Shown here piece by piece: positions 1 to 8,455 of a stretch of 10,922 nucleotides of DNA. The stretch spans positions 1-10,922 of the forward strand of contig QMMZ01000027.1 of assembly GCA_003647525.1 (NCBI GenBank), read 5' to 3'. The translations under genes and the position numbers were made by a program. The DNA comes from Deltaproteobacteria bacterium (GTDB lineage: Bacteria; Desulfobacterota; Desulfobacteria; Desulfobacterales; ETH-SRB1). The number at the start of each line of letters is the position of its first letter. The stretch's first letter is position 1. The notes under the pieces are model-generated. The model saw only the letters and a list, made by a program, of their open reading frames with translations. It was not told the DNA's origin and did not search any database.

Positions 1-942
1 AGCGTATCCATGGCAGCTTCAAGGGCGACGGCGTCAGCTTATGGCTTACCGCTTTACAAATATCTCGGAGGGATAAATGCAAGATATCTTCCCATCCCAA
101 TGATGAATATTATAAACGGAGGCGTACATGCTGCCAACAATCTTGATATACAGGAGTTCATGATAGTACCTATTAGCTCAAAAACCTTTGCGCAGGCTGT
201 AAGAATGGGAGCTGAAATTTTTCACAGCCTTAAAAAGGTGCTTAAAAAGAAAGGGCTTAGTACTTCGGTGGGAGATGAAGGCGGTTTTGCACCTGACCTT
301 AAATCAAACGAAGATGCAATAAAATTTATCATTAACGCAATTGAATCTGCAGGATATCAACCAGGCAAAGATGTTGGTCTTGCATTGGATTCGGCTGCAA
401 ATGAATTTTACAAAAAAGGAAAATATATCCTGAACTCAGAGAATAAAAAACTCAAACCAGAGGAAATGATAGATTATTATGAAGATTTAATTGATAAATA
501 TCCTATTTTTTCCATAGAAGACGGCCTTGCAGAACAGGATTGGGATAACTGGGAGTTGCTGACAGACAGGTTGGGTGGAACCGTACAAATAGTAGGTGAT
601 GATATATTTGTTACAAACCCAAAAATATTCAACAAGGGAATTGAAGAGGGGATAGCAAATTCCATACTTATCAAACTTAATCAGATCGGTACGGTAACCG
701 AGACTCTGGATGCTATTGAAATGGCAAAACAGGCCGGATATACTACAGTAATATCCCACAGGTCAGGTGAAACAGAAGATACCTTTATTTCAGACCTGGT
801 TGTTGGTATAAACGGAGGTCAGATAAAGACAGGTTCAATGTCTCGAAGCGACAGGGTCGCCAAGTACAATCAATTAATACGGATAGAAGAAGAACTTGGA
901 AATGCCGCAATGTTTTCAGACAATATATTTATATGGGGTTAA
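1..942 (+). CDS. eno: Enolase, C-terminal ~313 residues (5' end outside window)
   Basis: Phosphopyruvate hydratase of glycolysis/gluconeogenesis, cytosolic, interconverting 2-phosphoglycerate and phosphoenolpyruvate with Mg2+. The frame is open from base 1, and the first codons (SVSMAASRA) match the inside of enolase, so the ATG at 10 is an internal methionine and the gene is cut only by the window edge. Counting from base 1, visible signatures are NGGVHAANN, the catalytic Glu loop DEGGFAPD (about 92-99), metal ligands in LALD (about 130), SIEDG (about 173) and GDD (about 200), the catalytic Lys in LIKLNQIG (about 225), and SHRSGETED (about 253). The C-terminus is complete for the family. The stop codon TAA (940-942) runs directly into a block of 7-bp repeats. 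The secreted-protein gene and pyrG follow on the same strand. Identification is essentially certain. Confidence 0.98.
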   Translation, partial: SVSMAASRATASAYGLPLYKYLGGINARYLPIPMMNIINGGVHAANNLDIQEFMIVPISSKTFAQAVRMGAEIFHSLKKVLKKKGLSTSVGDEGGFAPDLKSNEDAIKFIINAIESAGYQPGKDVGLALDSAANEFYKKGKYILNSENKKLKPEEMIDYYEDLIDKYPIFSIEDGLAEQDWDNWELLTDRLGGTVQIVGDDIFVTNPKIFNKGIEEGIANSILIKLNQIGTVTETLDAIEMAKQAGYTTVISHRSGETEDTFISDLVVGINGGQIKTGSMSRSDRVAKYNQLIRIEEELGNAAMFSDNIFIWG

Positions 943-975
943 CGGTTTACAGTTTACAGTTAACAGTTAACGGTT
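941..975 (+). repeat. Heptamer tandem repeat, forward block, abutting the eno stop
   Basis: Five consecutive 7-mers of the form WACRGTT: AACGGTT, TACAGTT, TACAGTT, AACAGTT, AACGGTT. The first unit overlaps the last two bases of the eno stop codon. Inverted copies (AACYGTA) occur at 1157-1215, so a transcript reading through could fold the two blocks together. The same family recurs at 6455-6570 and 9163-9218. It resembles in style the short tandemly repeated repetitive heptanucleotides known from cyanobacteria; whether there is any relation is unknown. Confidence 0.85.
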
Positions 976-1156
976 AAAATGCTTCCACCTCAATTGAGCT
1001 TTTAGCAGTTAGCTGTTGGTTTTTAGCATAATAATTTCAATATATTGCTAAAGGTCAACATTTCACTCAATGGGTGAAAATCGAATCAATGGTAACCATC
1101 TGAAATAATAAGAGCTAATCGCTCATCTTGGGTTCAATTGTTGCATACACTGAAAA
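976..1156. other. Non-coding spacer between inverted heptamer blocks
   Basis: AT-rich stretch with no convincing gene on either strand. Around 1003-1035 it has a faint period of 7 (units like TTAGCAG, TTAGCTG, TTGGTTT, TTAGCAT), suggesting decayed members of the flanking heptamer family. TCAATTG-type hexamers near both ends are weakly symmetrical. I see no clear promoter, although one for the downstream secreted protein and pyrG may lie here. Confidence 0.4.
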
Positions 1157-1215
1157 AACTGTAAACTGTAAACTGACAACTGTAAACCGTGAACTGCTGT
1201 TAACCGACAACCGTA
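1157..1215 (-). repeat. Heptamer tandem repeat, inverted block
   Basis: Units AACTGTA, AACTGTA, AACTGAC, AACTGTA, AACCGTG, AACTGCT, a 3-bp interruption (GTT), then AACCGAC and AACCGTA. They are the reverse complement of the 941-975 units, giving a 275-bp interval with inverted heptad ends between eno and the next gene. The block ends 12 bp before the next start codon and leaves no room for a normal Shine-Dalgarno sequence. Confidence 0.8.
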
Positions 1216-1227
1216 AACCCTTATTAT

Positions 1228-2100
1228 ATGGAATTAGTTGTGATAGGAACAAAGTACAATTATTTTAGCTTGTTAGCTTTTTTCAGCTTTATAATTTTTG
1301 TCTTTTTTTACACACAAGCTAATGCATATGTGATTCCCGGCCCCCATGTTCTGGAATTAATGATTGAAAAACTCGGTAGAGGAAAAAGCCTTTTAATTTC
1401 TCAGAAACTATTATTTTATGATGTCAGCCATGAAAAAAACATTATCGAGCTTAGAGAGACCTTGAAATATAATTTTCCTGAAGAATTCCGATCGGAGATT
1501 CAGTCTGAAAACGCTAAAAGAATTTATGTTTTTTCTTTGGGTGCCGCTTTAACGGTAATTGACAATAAAATTGTACCTAACACTGAAACAAGGTTTGACT
1601 GCTATAAGGATGTTTTCCTTTATCGTTCCAGGATATTGCTTCAGAACAGGCTTTCGCTTCTGGGAGTAGATACATTTGTTTCAAGTTTGGGAAGGTTTCA
1701 AGAGAAAACCGCCTATGTGATAGGTGCGGAATATCCTGACGAGTCAGTTTCCCAGATATGGTTAGACAAAAATACTTTTCAACCGGTTCGCTGGATAATC
1801 ATAGACAAGGACAATAAAAACAATAAAGATGTTTTGGAAATTCGCTATGGAGACTGGAAGCAGACACATAAGGCCTGGTATCCCATGCATATTGAATTTT
1901 ATCATAATGATATTTTGGTGCGTGAAATTTATGCTGACAAAATAAAAGTGAATCCTTCTTTTTCTGAGGAGCTTTTTGACATTGAACATCTTAAATCAGT
2001 ATATTTGAATCCTGGCTCAGTTGAAAAAGACAAAGATGATTCGCAGGGATTAAGTGATATTCAAAAGACCATCAAGGAATTCAAAAAGCTATATGAATAA
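1228..2100 (+). CDS. Exported protein of unknown function, LolA/lipoprotein-sorting-like
   Basis: A 290-residue protein with a clear signal peptide: a hydrophobic core at about residues 14-30 and a signal peptidase I-type site after ANA (residue 33). There is no lipobox Cys, so a soluble periplasmic protein is expected. The mature part is mixed alpha/beta, and its C-terminal half has the style of LolA-like outer-membrane lipoprotein-sorting proteins (WLDKNTFQPVRWIIIDKDN, then WYPMHIEFYHNDILVREIYADKIKVN and FDIEHLK). This family assignment is by pattern only. The ATG at 1228 has no evident ribosome site because heptamer repeats run almost up to it; GTG at 1240 is an alternative. It lies 44 bp before pyrG on the same strand and is probably cotranscribed. 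No catalytic motif was recognised. Confidence 0.85.
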   Translation: MELVVIGTKYNYFSLLAFFSFIIFVFFYTQANAYVIPGPHVLELMIEKLGRGKSLLISQKLLFYDVSHEKNIIELRETLKYNFPEEFRSEIQSENAKRIYVFSLGAALTVIDNKIVPNTETRFDCYKDVFLYRSRILLQNRLSLLGVDTFVSSLGRFQEKTAYVIGAEYPDESVSQIWLDKNTFQPVRWIIIDKDNKNNKDVLEIRYGDWKQTHKAWYPMHIEFYHNDILVREIYADKIKVNPSFSEELFDIEHLKSVYLNPGSVEKDKDDSQGLSDIQKTIKEFKKLYE

Positions 2101-2111
2101 AGGTTTATTAA

Positions 2112-3788
<1,677 letters not shown>

Positions 3789-3818
3789 CAGAAATGCTTT
3801 TTACTTGCCGTTCAGATC

Positions 3819-4028
3819 TCAACCCTCAAGGCACAGGAGTTTCAAAAACAATACGGCAAGGAAATCGTCAATTGTGTTTTTGTAGTCGATTCCATCTTCA
3901 CTTTCATCAAGTGTCAAAAGTATATTCTTTCCATACTGAAGATGGGTATTTTGTAATTTAAAAGAGGACAGCTCCCCGTTCCTTAGCAGCATCCTCAATT
4001 TTTCTCTGTGGTTACGAAAAAAAGCCAT
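3819..4028 (-). CDS. Small hypothetical protein overlapping the transporter 3' end
   Basis: A 69-residue ORF whose ATG (4026-4028) lies inside the last codons of the upstream TSUP transporter gene, with a 17-bp overlap in a different frame. It has no Shine-Dalgarno, so it would depend on translational coupling. The product is Lys/Arg-rich at the N-terminus (FRNHREKLRMLLRNGE), has an acidic centre (LDESEDGIDY) and a Leu-rich hydrophobic tail. It is not recognised as a known family. The overlap and the convergent position between pyrG and the transporter are compatible with a real small gene, but chance cannot be excluded at this length. Confidence 0.45.
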   Translation of the reverse strand: MAFFRNHREKLRMLLRNGELSSFKLQNTHLQYGKNILLTLDESEDGIDYKNTIDDFLAVLFLKLLCLEG

Positions 4029-4971
4029 GGATATATTTCAAGGCTGTAAAGACAATGATACCGCCGAGCATCCATTTAATGACTTTTGCAGGCACATATT
4101 TTTGGCACCTTGCCCCAAGATACATACCGCACATGCCACCAAGACCGAAAAGTATTCCAAGCAGCCAGTCAGGCGCAATTGACATAGAAGGATAGAACGG
4201 GGCGATCGCGTGGTAAAAAATTACCCCGGCAATGGAGGTGACAAATGTCCCCATTAGCGCAGCTCCTGCCACGGTATAGACTGGAAGGCCGCAAAATGAG
4301 ACAAAGAAAGGTGCGATAATGGACCCCCCGCCAATGCCATATACCCCTCCAACAATACCCACAATAAAGCTCAAAGCGAAAATTATCCAGATGGAGATAT
4401 CAAAGCTTTCTCCATAGAACTCATATCCTAGCCGTTTGAAATTAAAATGGGTAACACGTACTGCTGGTAAAGCCTCGCCCTTAATGCCTTTAACCCCCTC
4501 CTCTTTTTTTCGATATTGACGCACTAGCTCCTGAAACCGCTTTTCACTTGAAGCCTTGTCCGCACCCGGAACTGGTTTCCGTAAAAGATCTCGAATCATG
4601 CGGCTTCCGATGTAGAGAAGAACCATGGCGGCAAATAGTTTAAAATTTTTTGGATTTGGGAGATAGGCAACGCGGACATAGGCACCGATAAACACCCCGG
4701 GAAGAGTGCCGATGATGACAACCCATGTAAGCGGCCAGACCATTCGGCCCTCCCGAATATAACGGTATACGCCGCTCGGAATAGCCACAATGTTAAAAAC
4801 TTGATTAGTGGAACTCACAGAGGGATTCGTAAAGCCCAAAAAGGACATTTGAAACGGCAAAATGAGAAATGCACCTGATACCCCACCCATTGATGTAAAG
4901 AATGAGATGCCAAAAGCCACTATCGGCGGTATCCAAACAGCAACCTCTATACCGGCGGTCGGAAAATACAT
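4012..4971 (-). CDS. TSUP (TauE/SafE) family anion transporter
   Basis: A 319-residue polytopic inner-membrane protein of the TSUP family, whose members move sulfite, sulfonates or related sulfur-containing or oxyanion substrates. It has two hydrophobic halves carrying the internally duplicated family signature: ISFFTSMGGVSGAFLILPF (about 22-40) and IVGIVGGVYGIGGGSIIAPF (about 204-223). The halves are separated by a charged cytoplasmic loop of about 60 residues (about 130-190, with KASSEKRFQELVRQYRKKEEG), longer than in minimal TauE proteins. Shine-Dalgarno AAAGGAGG (4978-4985) lies 6 bp before the ATG, fixing the start. A 30-bp inverted repeat at 5010-5039 and a divergent tunR-like remnant fit the known arrangement in sulfate reducers, where TunR represses TSUP genes in response to tungstate/molybdate. 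A role in molybdate/tungstate or sulfite handling is therefore inferred; substrate is unproven. Confidence 0.93.
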   Translation of the reverse strand: MYFPTAGIEVAVWIPPIVAFGISFFTSMGGVSGAFLILPFQMSFLGFTNPSVSSTNQVFNIVAIPSGVYRYIREGRMVWPLTWVVIIGTLPGVFIGAYVRVAYLPNPKNFKLFAAMVLLYIGSRMIRDLLRKPVPGADKASSEKRFQELVRQYRKKEEGVKGIKGEALPAVRVTHFNFKRLGYEFYGESFDISIWIIFALSFIVGIVGGVYGIGGGSIIAPFFVSFCGLPVYTVAGAALMGTFVTSIAGVIFYHAIAPFYPSMSIAPDWLLGILFGLGGMCGMYLGARCQKYVPAKVIKWMLGGIIVFTALKYIHGFFS

Positions 4972-5009
4972 AAGAATCCTCCTTTCAATTTAGGTTTAAT
5001 CTTGGCTTA

Positions 5010-5039
5010 GTGACACGACTATATATTAAATCGTGTTAC
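5010..5039. promoter_or_regulatory. 30-bp inverted repeat, probable TunR operator of the TSUP gene
   Basis: Arms GTGACACGA (5010-5018) and TCGTGTTAC (5031-5039) are inverted with one mismatch around a 12-bp AT-rich spacer; one more base pair extends each arm. The architecture of two roughly 9-11 bp arms around a short centre is Xer-site-like, and TunR regulators, whose DNA-binding domain is XerC/D-like, are reported to bind a 30-bp motif. The site lies 38 bp upstream of the transporter ATG. A possible -10 box for that gene (TATAGT read on the minus strand, 5018-5023) falls in its spacer, as expected for a repressor site. I could not compare it with the published consensus. Confidence 0.6.
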
Positions 5040-5195
5040 TTAAATAATAAATTTTCCTAATGCTTGTCAACTATTTTTTTTACGCAAGACTTAATAGATG
5101 ATTGAATAAATATAGTTGAGTTATTAAATTTTGAGAGCAAACGTGACAAAAAAGGTAGAGAAAAAAAGGATAGCCTGATAAGTGATCTCCTGTTT

Positions 5196-5667
5196 ATGAG
5201 AAGACTCACCCGTTTAAACCCCCGCGGGCATCTTAACCATTCCGGAAAACGCCAAGTGCCTGGACACGGCACAACTTGACAGGCTTGAAAAATCCTTTCG
5301 TCAATGGATCGACAGGACGATTCGTTCCGATGTGCGGATATCAAGAAAACGGATCTTTCTTATGTTTATGTTGATACGATATACAGGCGCACGGTTTTTT
5401 TTTATCGTAGCGGAAATAAAGGCACCCTATGTCATTTTGAGCAAAGGCGATACAGAACCTGAGAGCAGTGCTGAAAATCGGCTTAAAGGAACGGTATCCA
5501 ATGTCATTCGTGGTAAAATCACCACCGAATACATAGTATCGCTCCCGGACGGTACTGAATTATGTTCAGTGGTCACAGAGGAAAGCAGGCGGCGTCTTGG
5601 CGTAAAGGAAGGAGACACAGCGTGGGTGTTGTTTAATTCATTCTCAATCATACTCAATGTTGACTAA
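5196..5667 (+). pseudogene. tunR: tunR-like regulator remnant: XerC/D-like N-terminus joined to TOBE end
   Basis: Two pieces of a TunR-type tungstate/molybdate regulator are visible. The first (5196 to about 5391) reads MRRLTRLNPRGHL in one frame, then, after a one-base shift near 5233, continues TIPENAKCLDTAQLDRLEKSF through RISRKRIFLMFMLIRYTGAR in the frame of the 3' part; the latter is the opening of a tyrosine-recombinase-like domain. The second (about 5401-5667) runs from IVAEIKAPYVILSKG to a TOBE domain (NRLKGTVSNVIRGK, LPDGTELCSVV) that aligns by eye with the C-terminus of ModE. The rest of the Xer-like domain and most of a first TOBE domain are absent, the join falling at a T-run (5396-5403) in frame. 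In the continuous frame only GTG 5332 could start. It is probably non-functional. It diverges from the TSUP gene. The preceding spacer (5040-5195) shows a same-frame extension without a start codon. Confidence 0.75.
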
Positions 5668-5759
5668 ATCGGGGGCCCTTGAATAGGTAAAGAAGTACGG
5701 TCTGGTAAGTCGTCTGCGACAGAAGTGTTTCCAGTTCTCAGCAACAAGTGGTTCAGCAT
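5664..5759 (-). CDS. Possible 31-residue small ORF with strong ribosome site
   Basis: ATG at 5757-5759 is preceded by AAAGGAG with 4-bp spacing, an unusually good ribosome site for otherwise empty sequence 50 bp downstream of the HAD gene. The predicted peptide (MLNHLLLRTGNTSVADDL and 13 more residues) is not recognised and ends in a Pro-rich tail. It overlaps the end of the tunR remnant by 4 bp. The 140-bp spacer holds nothing else I recognise and may itself be a remnant of something larger. Confidence 0.2.
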   Translation of the reverse strand: MLNHLLLRTGNTSVADDLPDRTSLPIQGPPI

Positions 5760-5809
5760 ACGTCTCCTTTAGATGGATTCCATTGGTTTTCCTGTGTTTT
5801 TGTCTGTTG

Positions 5810-6436
5810 TTATGGTTGGGCAAAAAGTATATTTTCAAGCTCTTTCAGGCTATTAATATACAAGTCGGCGGAAAGAGATCTGTTTTTATATGCTATCAGA
5901 GGGATGCCTGCTGCTTTTGCTGCTATTTCGTCCAGCTTTGAGTCTCCTATATAAATTAATTGACCGGGTTCTATATTAAAATGCTCCAGTATTTTAATTA
6001 GCTGATCCGGGCTGGGTTTGGGATTTTCCACATCAAGTGCACTTACTACCAGATCAAAGTATTCTTCGAGATCGTGTTCAATAAGCACTCTTTTCATTGT
6101 ATCTGTCCGGTTTGTAGCAACTGCTGTTTTATATTCAGGTCTGAGCCTTTTAATCAAAGGCTTCAGGTGCGGTTCCATTTCCATATATTTTAAAAATGGC
6201 ATATAGCTCATGTGTTTGCGAAATGCCTGGGCTTGTTCAAAGCCTTTCTTGTCTTCAAATAGTTTGGCAATGGCCTCATCTGCTGTATGCATGTATGAGT
6301 AAGCAAACTGTTCAGGAGTCATATCGGGTTTTCCGAAATGATTTAGAACATTATTATAATAGGCCGTGTTTGCCTTAACAGTATCAAACATAACTCCGTC
6401 ACAGTCAAAAGCGACAACTTTAATATTATTATTCAT
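5810..6436 (-). CDS. HAD-superfamily hydrolase, phosphoglycolate-phosphatase-like
   Basis: A 208-residue cytosolic HAD phosphatase with all four motifs (numbering from the ATG at 6436): FDCDGVMFD with nucleophile Asp11 and acid/base Asp13, the Thr/Asn motif II in ATNRT (about 108), the motif III Lys140 in ENPKPSPD, and the acidic motif IV GDSKLDE (165-170). An alpha-helical cap lies between motifs I and II (about 20-95), as in the Gph/PGMB-like subfamily. The true substrate cannot be read from sequence. Start choice is uncertain: TTG at 6442 has GAGGG at a proper 8-bp distance, while ATG at 6436 lacks a well-placed site. A ten-unit heptamer array begins 12-18 bp upstream of the start, so promoter and leader lie within or beyond repeats. 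Confidence 0.92.
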   Translation of the reverse strand: MNNNIKVVAFDCDGVMFDTVKANTAYYNNVLNHFGKPDMTPEQFAYSYMHTADEAIAKLFEDKKGFEQAQAFRKHMSYMPFLKYMEMEPHLKPLIKRLRPEYKTAVATNRTDTMKRVLIEHDLEEYFDLVVSALDVENPKPSPDQLIKILEHFNIEPGQLIYIGDSKLDEIAAKAAGIPLIAYKNRSLSADLYINSLKELENILFAQP

Positions 6437-6454
6437 AAACAATTTCTACACCCT

Positions 6455-6524
6455 CGGTTCACGGTTCACGGTTCACGGTTCACGGTTGATGGTTGATGGT
6501 TGATGGTTGATGGTTGATGGTTGA
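6455..6524. repeat. Ten-unit heptamer tandem array with a unit switch
   Basis: Perfect period-7 array: CGGTTCA four times, CGGTTGA once, then TGGTTGA five times, with no interruption. The two homogeneous halves joined by a one-step intermediate suggest recent expansion by slippage or unequal exchange. It lies in the leader of the HAD gene and is followed by an inverted, heterogeneous block of the same family at 6536-6570. Confidence 0.95.
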
Positions 6525-6535
6525 TCAAAACATAA

Positions 6536-6570
6536 AACTGTTAACTGTAAACCGGCAACCGTAAACTGTT
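6536..6570. repeat. Heptamer tandem repeat, inverted block
   Basis: Units AACTGTT, AACTGTA, AACCGGC, AACCGTA, AACTGTT. They are reverse complements of the WACRGTT form at 941-975. On the minus strand the block starts about 17 bp after the stop of the TPR gene and so forms its 3' flank. Confidence 0.85.
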
Positions 6571-6587
6571 ACCAATAAATCTAGTTC

Positions 6588-7790
6588 TCATCCCCTGACA
6601 ACAGCATCCGGCAACGGCCCCAGCCCCGCGTTATCCCACAACTGTTTAAGTTTACGCTGCTCAGACTGTGAAGCCTTCTGCCAGGCAATAAGAAAGTTGT
6701 TTATAGCCTGATTTGCTCTATCCGGATCATGGGCCATGGAAAAGGCTGCTATGCTCTTGACAGACCATCTGCCTGAATCTTCCACGCGACCCTCCAATAA
6801 ACCAAGATATCCCAACTGCCAGTATGTTATTGCAGCTCCATGTTCATTTCCCAACTGCTCCTTGATCTTTAGTGATTTTTTGTACCAGTCTTCAGCTTCT
6901 TCAAATTCCCTGCGCTCTTCTGCGATCATCCCGAGGTTATGCAATGATTCGGCTTTTAATGACTTATCGCCTGTTTTATCCGTCCATTTACTTAACTTAT
7001 CCGCCCAGCTTTCGGCTCGATCCAGGCGATGCAGCAGATAGTCAAGCCAAAAATTCATTTCCCACCACTTAATGATATCACCTGCCTGTAAATCTTTTTC
7101 CAAAACTTTTTGTCTGAGGCTTTGTGCCCGGTTCAGGTCAGATAGTGACATGGCTGCTTCAAACATCGGCAAGTAGTATCTGCGCGCCAGTGTTTGCCGC
7201 GGGATTCCTTCATGCAAAGCCACAGCCAGTTGTTGTTCCAGAATTGCAAGTTGTTGTCTTGCTATTTTCGGAGTAAGTATACTGAAGCCCAAAATAGCAT
7301 TTTGATAAGACGCGCGGTCTTTGTCTTCGTAGCGAAAAACATCCGCTGGATCTGTAATATGAAGCTTAAGCGGCATCCAGTCTGCAAGATGCTCGGCTGC
7401 CTGGAGTAATAAACGGTAGTTAGATGGAAGCAGAAAAAAAATAATGTGGCAGTTAAGAGCATCCCGCGATTCACGCTGAGCGTTCATATCAGCCCAAAAC
7501 CGCGGCCCTCCCTCATCTTTTTTTTGACCATCGTCAATAAGAAACAAAACGCCGGTGCCGGGATGCCATGTCTCTGTGATTTTGCAGAACGCATCCAATA
7601 GACGTGTTGCCGCGCCAGGCACAGCGGTAAGAGAAAGCAGAGCGCCGGGACGCTTATCTAATTCAAACTTTAGAAGATCGACCAACCCATGCGCACGGGC
7701 AACGGTGTCCACTTCCACGACTGTCAGCGTTGCTACAGACTGGCGCACGGCATTTTTAAGAAGCTCTAAATGTTCGCGCCGGGCTGTCAA
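6588..7790 (-). CDS. STAND-like/TPR protein, partner of the upstream ATPase
   Basis: A 400-residue protein of unrecognised specific family. The N-terminal ~145 residues have a P-loop-like alternation of strands and helices: TLTVVEVD (21-28), ALLSLTAV (50-57), VLFLIDDG (81-88, Walker B-like), then FWADMNAQRESRDAL and IIFFLLPSNYRLLLQAAEHLADWMPLKLHI. This is the strand/helix pattern seen in NLR/STAND-type proteins, but there is no Walker A GxxxxGKS/T. The rest is helical, with at least two TPR-type repeats (about 279-312, containing AEDWYKKSLKIKEQLG, and about 319-352). The TTG start at 7788-7790 overlaps the TGA of the ATPase gene (TTGA), implying translational coupling; GGGA lies about 8 bp before it. 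It probably acts with the ATPase as a sensing or scaffold subunit; a defence role is inference only. Confidence 0.8.
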   Translation of the reverse strand: MTARREHLELLKNAVRQSVATLTVVEVDTVARAHGLVDLLKFELDKRPGALLSLTAVPGAATRLLDAFCKITETWHPGTGVLFLIDDGQKKDEGGPRFWADMNAQRESRDALNCHIIFFLLPSNYRLLLQAAEHLADWMPLKLHITDPADVFRYEDKDRASYQNAILGFSILTPKIARQQLAILEQQLAVALHEGIPRQTLARRYYLPMFEAAMSLSDLNRAQSLRQKVLEKDLQAGDIIKWWEMNFWLDYLLHRLDRAESWADKLSKWTDKTGDKSLKAESLHNLGMIAEERREFEEAEDWYKKSLKIKEQLGNEHGAAITYWQLGYLGLLEGRVEDSGRWSVKSIAAFSMAHDPDRANQAINNFLIAWQKASQSEQRKLKQLWDNAGLGPLPDAVVRG

Positions 7791-8455
7791 GACAATCGTC
7801 CCAAATCCTTAAGGTTTTCTATTACAAGGGGAAGTATGCCAAACCACCCTTCACCGTTATATTCCACAAGAGCACATGATTTAAGCAGGAGTTGATTGAC
7901 CGAATCCGGCACAGGCCTGGGCTTTTCACCTTTTAGCTGCTTTCGACCATAGTCTGCAAGGCGGTTATAAAGGTCGTCCACTGATTTTGGTCCATCGGGC
8001 AGAGGATCAAGGGGAAGAGAGATCTGCTGCCAGAAGTCTTTACGGAGTTGATTGAGGCCATAGTTAATATGCTCTTGTTCCAGCGGTACCCGGGCATTTT
8101 TCATTACAGCCGCGGTATGAAGCACATCAAAGGCATGACGCAATACACCGCCGGTCATTGTTACCAAACGGTCGAGAGCATCTTCCTTAATAAGGTTGTC
8201 CTCAAACCGCTGCTTAATAATTTTTTTCACAGTATCAAAACCCGGCGCAGGTTGTCCTTCCGGATCAGTGACTTTGATCATTGGAAGCGCCACAACATCA
8301 TCAAAATGATGTTTGAATGAGTTTACGTCCGGCGAATGAAACAAAAATACAGGTATGGTATAAATAATACTGGCTGTAATGCCTGTCAGCAGGTTCACAT
8401 GATTGACGTACATCTCGCGAGCCTGCATAAGCTCCAGTTTGTCCAGATCTTCCAC
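7787..8455 (-). CDS. AAA+/STAND ATPase, C-terminal half (downstream of frameshift)
   Basis: Continuation of the ATPase that begins at 9131, in the -1 frame. Homologous sequence starts at the A9 run (8475-8483) as NLRLLIIVEDLDKL, which supplies the Walker B strand (hydrophobic stretch then EDLD). The GTG at 8455 that formally opens this frame is the Val of that motif, so this is unlikely to be an independent start. Further on come FLFHSPDVNSFKHHFDDVVALP, then MTGGVLRHAFDVLHTAA (a sensor II/winged-helix-type segment common in archaeal-type and STAND ATPases), and a C-terminal helical region ending ILPLVIENLKDLGRLS. Removing one A joins both halves into one 447-residue ATPase. The gene ends in a TTGA overlap with the TPR partner. 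Without correction or recoding the protein is broken. Confidence 0.75.
   Translation of the reverse strand: MEDLDKLELMQAREMYVNHVNLLTGITASIIYTIPVFLFHSPDVNSFKHHFDDVVALPMIKVTDPEGQPAPGFDTVKKIIKQRFEDNLIKEDALDRLVTMTGGVLRHAFDVLHTAAVMKNARVPLEQEHINYGLNQLRKDFWQQISLPLDPLPDGPKSVDDLYNRLADYGRKQLKGEKPRPVPDSVNQLLLKSCALVEYNGEGWFGILPLVIENLKDLGRLS

Noticed and set aside
5064..5096. TTGTCA ... TTAATA as a promoter for the tunR remnant
   Set aside because: The spacing of 21 bp is too long and the match is weak in AT-rich sequence.
5057..5344. 95-codon minus-strand ORF opposite the tunR remnant
   Set aside because: The other strand carries clear Xer-like homology here; the minus-strand product is Cys/Arg/Ser-rich without recognisable features or a ribosome site.
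6455..6570. CRISPR array
   Set aside because: The units are 7 bp, contiguous and without spacers, and there are no cas genes nearby.
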